Origin: Brachycybe producta
Lineage: Eukaryota > Arthropoda > Diplopoda > Playtdesmida > Andrognathidae
Assembly: GCA_036925085.1 (NCBI GenBank)
Contig: JAUPFP010000007.1
Span: forward strand, 687,501-751,500
Reading direction: 5' to 3'
DNA: 64,000 bases
Every line of letters begins with the position of its first letter. Within the stretch, counting starts at the first letter, position 1. Below the pieces are notes generated by a model. That model saw only the letters and a list, made by a program, of their open reading frames with translations, did no database searches and had not been told where the DNA came from. The position numbers were made by a program, and so were the translations under genes. Positions 60,701-64,000 of the stretch are shown here, piece after piece.

Positions 60701-62271
60701 CTCCTTCTTTCCCCCCATCCCCACCTCCGTTTCTGTATTGCCACCCTTTCCCACCCCCTCCCCTTCCCCCTTTTTATTTCCTCCCTTCCTTAAACGGACT
60801 GATTGCATGTCAATCGCTTTCTTATCAGTTTTATGACTTCTTGGAATTAGAGTTTACTTTTGGAGGACCAACTTTTGAGTGCAGTGTGTCCAGGGGGATG
60901 AGGAGCACACTCACTCAGGAGCCATTCCCCCCAATAATAAAACACCTACTTTGAATGTCCTCCTTTTTTTCATTTGTCTATTTAATTCTAATTTTTTTTT
61001 GTCTTAATTCCTGATGTGTTCGTTTAGGGAGCCGAACGAAAAACTCGCGACGAGGAACGGAGGGCGGCCAAACGAAAACTGACCGTAACCGGACGCAAGA
61101 AGATGGATGAACTCTACCATCCACCTTGCGACCGATCCGAATTCTACTCGATGAGTGACCTTCTAAAGGCTCCCATGCTATTCAGTCCTGCGGAAGACCT
61201 GGAGAAAATGGCTTCGATGGAATTGTCTTTTTACAATTCCACCGATGAGAGCAGCATTGGGTTTGTTTAGATTTTGCACCCGAGCAGGTAACGACGATCT
61301 AACTGAATGGTGCGCCGTTTTAGGTTGGACAAGAAGGTTTCGGACGGTGGTGGACCGATCCTTCTGACGAATGCATCTCCGCCTCCTCCTCCGCCACCAC
61401 CTCCACCGGATCCCATCTTCACCGTGCCACCGATGAAACGGAGCAAATCGTCACCTCCGAACGACAGAGGTCTGTTGTTGTTGTTTTTGTTGTTTACGAC
61501 TGACCAATTGTGTGTTAAATATTAGTGATGTTGTACATCCGACAAGAAGAGGACGAGGTTTACTCTCCGCTCCATCTCGTCCCACCGTCGGTGGTTGGTC
61601 TTGCCAATGCGGTATGTCATTGTTTGGTTTCTTTGTTTTGTGCTTTTTAACTTAATTTAGCTTTTAAATTTGCCCTTTTGTTATATTTGCTAATCTGGGT
61701 TCTTCTTCTTTTTTTTTTTTTGCTTTTAACTACTACTCTGGGGGTTTTGTGTCGCAATTGATTTTCAATTTGGAGGACAAAATACCTTAAAGGCTAAGCC
61801 CAATCCGTTTGTTTTCCTGTTTTTGCAGATTGAAAACAAATACAAAATTAGCGCGTCCGACCTCAAGAACCTCTATAAGAGGTCGAAGAAGGGGTAAGTA
61901 GACTTTTACGCTTGCTTAACGTCTAGTATTTTACTTTAAGATATTTTGTCTTCCTTTTTTATCATTATCATTATCGTTATCATTAATTAATTAATTAATT
62001 AACGAGACTGGGCTTACTAGCTGCATGATTTATTTCAATTCTTCTTTCTTCTTAATCCATCGGACGATCGATCGAGACTCTCTCGATTTCCTCTGATTCG
62101 AATAACCCTTTTCTCTTTTTTCTTTGTTTCATGTGTTCTTGTGCGTCCAAAAGGGTTATGGTGAGGATGGACGACGAGATGATCAGGCACTACTGCAACG
62201 AGGACACTTTTATTATCAACTTTAACAAATTGGACGATGGCTACGAAGTCACATTGACGGAACTGCTTTAA
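51861..62271 (+). CDS. grh: Grainyhead (CP2-family transcription factor)
   Basis: The protein is 1060 residues from the ATG at 51861. Exons: 51861-52162, 54541-54981, 56058-57144, 57229-57404, 57505-57596, 57711-57781, 59086-59197, 59286-59380, 59486-59542, 60007-60108, 61028-61260, 61324-61469, 61526-61611, 61829-61893, 62154-62271. The N-terminal half is low-complexity (Asn, His, Gly) with the conserved [17 protein letters not shown] and [16 protein letters not shown]. The DNA-binding region starts near RPWHDF and holds [54 protein letters not shown] and [20 protein letters not shown]. The C-terminal ubiquitin-like dimerisation part has [13 protein letters not shown] and ends VTLTELL. Grainyhead drives epithelial and cuticle genes and neuroblast programmes. 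The second intron uses a GC donor. The frame is open upstream of the chosen ATG (to about DPELGNWFG), so an earlier spliced start is possible. Confidence 0.93.
52841..53094. mobile_element. Complete MITE with ~37-bp terminal inverted repeats (grh intron 1)
   Basis: The left end TACTAATTAGTAGGGCTCGG, continuing ATTTTTATGCAATATC, is matched exactly in inverse orientation by the right end (GATATTGCATAAAAATCCGA, continuing GCCCTACTAATTAGTA). Subterminal ACTTGGGCCAC/GTGGCCCAAGT also pair. There is no open reading frame. A degraded relative lies at 1733-1810. Confidence 0.85.
53638..53675 (+). repeat. C homopolymer followed by AT repeat, grh intron 1
   Basis: About 15 C bases are followed by CACAAATATATATATATATA. 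The small open frames in this stretch are repeat artefacts. Confidence 0.85.
54982..56057 (+). other. GC-AG intron of grainyhead
   Basis: Exon 2 ends TGGAG and the intron begins GCAAGT, the usual context of a GC donor; the acceptor is GAACCAG. Only this GC donor gives the phase (2) needed to join the next exon in frame. The nearest GT, three codon positions later, would break frame. The intron is about 1.08 kb and carries C runs and CT tracts near 55240. Confidence 0.7.
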
Positions 62272-64000
62272 ATGACATAATCAATCGTAATTGATATTTT
62301 GTGGAGAAGGGAGGTTAACGAGAGACACTTTTCACTAGTCTTATTGCCCTCCTCATCCTCGTGCCATACATATATGCGGTGAGTGTGTGTGTGTTTGTAT
62401 GTCTGTGCATACGTACTGTATGTGCATTAGTACGCATAACGCACAGAAGGGTCCGGTCGCCAACACAAGAGAGAGAAGACCGCGGACCACACACGGGGCT
62501 TACCGGAACGGACCGAACAACACGTGATCGATGCTCTTTTTCTCCCACTCTCTCGCTCTCTCTAACTCGAGTGTCTCGTTGCTTCTCGTACACTCCGAGC
62601 ACTCAAGAATAAAAAAGGGACACAAAAAAACCTTTTATAGCTGCCATATTTTATTTTTTTATTGTTGTTGTTTTTATATAAATTGGGCTTCCATTCGAAT
62701 TAGATCGCAAATTCTTCCACATTCCTCAAATTTTGTAATCTACATTATATACGATGATGAGCATCTCGATCACATTAGAAGATGAAGAAGAAAGGATGAT
62801 TACAAACAACCAAGTGCCATTTAAATGTTATATTTGTCTTTTTGTCACAAGTAACAAGTGACAATATTTCAACAACAACAAAAAAACTCCTTTATATAAC
62901 AACACGAATTGCGTTATTATATACTCCAGTGCGGTTTTGCCATAAAATTATAATTATAATAATTAATAATAGTGATGACACCAAATGTTGGTTGGTTAAA
63001 GGGGGAGGGGGTTGAACACAAGAGGGTGGTGTTTAAAGAAAACAAAAAAGCCAAAATGTATTAGGTCTAATCATTTGCCTTTGGTATACACACAAACAAC
63101 AATTTATTATATATATATATAAATATATATTATAGATATTATAGTCTACTTATGAATTTTATCTTTGTAAATATTGTTTCGACGCATTTCTTGTTTGCTT
63201 TTATTGCAATGGCCCCCCTTTCGTGAATGTGTGTATAGTCTTACCTTTTTTTTAATGTTGTTGTTGTTGTTTTTTTTTTTTTGTTATTGTGCTTTTGATC
63301 CATTTGTTTTTTTGTTTTTGAAAATGGTCAATGCGTGGACATCATCAATCATGGAATAATTTTGTCCAACTTTTGTTTCATACCCACTTTGCTTAGCTGG
63401 TTCTTCGAGGAGGTGTCTTTTTAAAGAAAAAAAGGGTGGAATTTAGTATATATATATATATTTTTGTAAATGTGATCTCATTTGTTTATATGTTTTTTTT
63501 TGTATGTTGGGTGGGTTAAAATTTTGATTTGCTGGTTGGAGGGGCCTTTTTTTAATAAAAAAACAAACAAAACCAATGTGTGGGGGAGGGGGAGAGATAA
63601 GTCAATCTCTGGTCACAAGCGCAGTTTAGATATTTTATATATACACATAATTTGATTCATTTGATTATTGTGAAATTTGTGATAATGTGTGTGTGTCTGT
63701 GTCTGGATGATTATTGTTTAAATTGCGCTCCAATCATATAATTAATAATTACATCAATGCTTTTTTTTAAAAAAAATATGCTTCCAATGTATGTATATAT
63801 TATAAAATATATTCCACCTGAAAGCCTCAATGTTTTTCTTCTCTCCCCTCCCCTTATTTTTGTTTATCCCCTGAATCCTCTCTCACTTTACCACACTCTT
63901 TGTGCCTTGTGTATTTTTCTTTTTCTGTTTGTCTGTCAGCTAAAGTACAAAGAATGTTGTTGTTTTTTATGATTATTATTTTTTTGCCTCCGTAAATGCT
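62272..64000 (+). other. Probable grainyhead 3' untranslated region
   Basis: No coding exon is seen after the grh stop. AATAAA signals occur at 62608-62613 and 63554-63559. The sequence is AT-rich with TA repeats near 63105 and 63450. A TGTAAATA Pumilio-type motif lies at 63166-63173. How far the transcript extends cannot be decided from sequence. Confidence 0.5.
63166..63173 (+). promoter_or_regulatory. Pumilio response element-like motif downstream of grh
   Basis: TGTAAATA matches the UGUAHAUA consensus bound by Pumilio proteins. It lies about 0.9 kb after the grh stop codon, upstream of the second AATAAA. A single 8-mer can occur by chance in AT-rich DNA. Confidence 0.3.

Noticed and set aside
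1-64000. CRISPR arrays, tRNA and rRNA genes
   Set aside because: No spaced direct-repeat array, no tRNA A/B-box pair with a foldable cloverleaf, and no rRNA-like stretch was noticed; the window is eukaryotic.

Overview
This is a 64 kb window of animal nuclear DNA. The genes are split by spliceosomal introns, AT-rich non-coding DNA separates them, and miniature inverted-repeat elements, microsatellites and homopolymer runs are common. Two of the proteins point to an arthropod. The still life N-terminus (MGNKLSCSCAPL..., then a WH1/EVH1 domain) and the Grainyhead DNA-binding region (...[17 protein letters not shown]...) match, from memory, the insect forms more closely than the vertebrate ones. 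I cannot name the species or class from the sequence alone. A non-insect arthropod such as a crustacean or chelicerate is possible.

Layout, left to right: (1) 2.66-12.48 kb, minus strand: eight N-terminal exons of the Rac exchange factor still life/TIAM; its catalytic part lies beyond the left edge. (2) 12.5-16.9 kb: non-coding, with a clear hAT-type element, an X-box-like site and CRE palindromes. (3) 16.9-26.8 kb, plus: a complete DOP1 (dopey) gene of 23 exons. (4) 27.3-30.5 kb, minus: a complete DCAF6. (5) 31.0-33.4 kb, plus: RNPC3, the U11/U12 65K protein, divergent from DCAF6. (6) 33.8-34.9 kb, minus: TBP-like factor (TBPL1/TRF2). (7) 36.3-36.6 kb, minus: SF3B5. (8) 37.3-38.9 kb, plus: TMEM65. 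(9) 38.9-39.9 kb, minus: EEF1E1/AIMP3. (10) 44.5-46.6 kb, plus: an RZ-family RGS protein (RGS17/RGS20 type). (11) 51.9-62.3 kb, plus: grainyhead, then about 1.7 kb of probable 3' UTR. For every spliced model I chose boundaries by hand so that reading phase holds across each junction. Each complete model sums to a whole number of codons.

The window has two textures. From 16.9 to 39.9 kb lies a dense block of broadly expressed genes with mostly 60-100 nt introns, arranged as divergent and convergent pairs. The flanks hold signalling or developmental genes (still life, RGS, grainyhead) with long introns and long intergenic DNA. Two splicing genes sit close together: RNPC3, specific to the minor spliceosome, and SF3B5, shared by both spliceosomes.

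The most striking observation is that the last intron of RNPC3 begins with GTATCCTTT, a perfect U12-type (minor) 5' splice site, and has a CCTTAAT branch-point-like motif near its 3' end. The gene for a component of the U11/U12 recognition machinery therefore appears to need that machinery for its own final splice. Failure to splice would cut the last strand of its C-terminal RRM. A foldback transposable element sits inside the same intron. Other points worth a look are a 15-nt microexon in the RGS gene, a GC-AG intron in grainyhead, several MITE families including a hAT with a perfect 8-bp target duplication, and three X-box-like RFX motifs.
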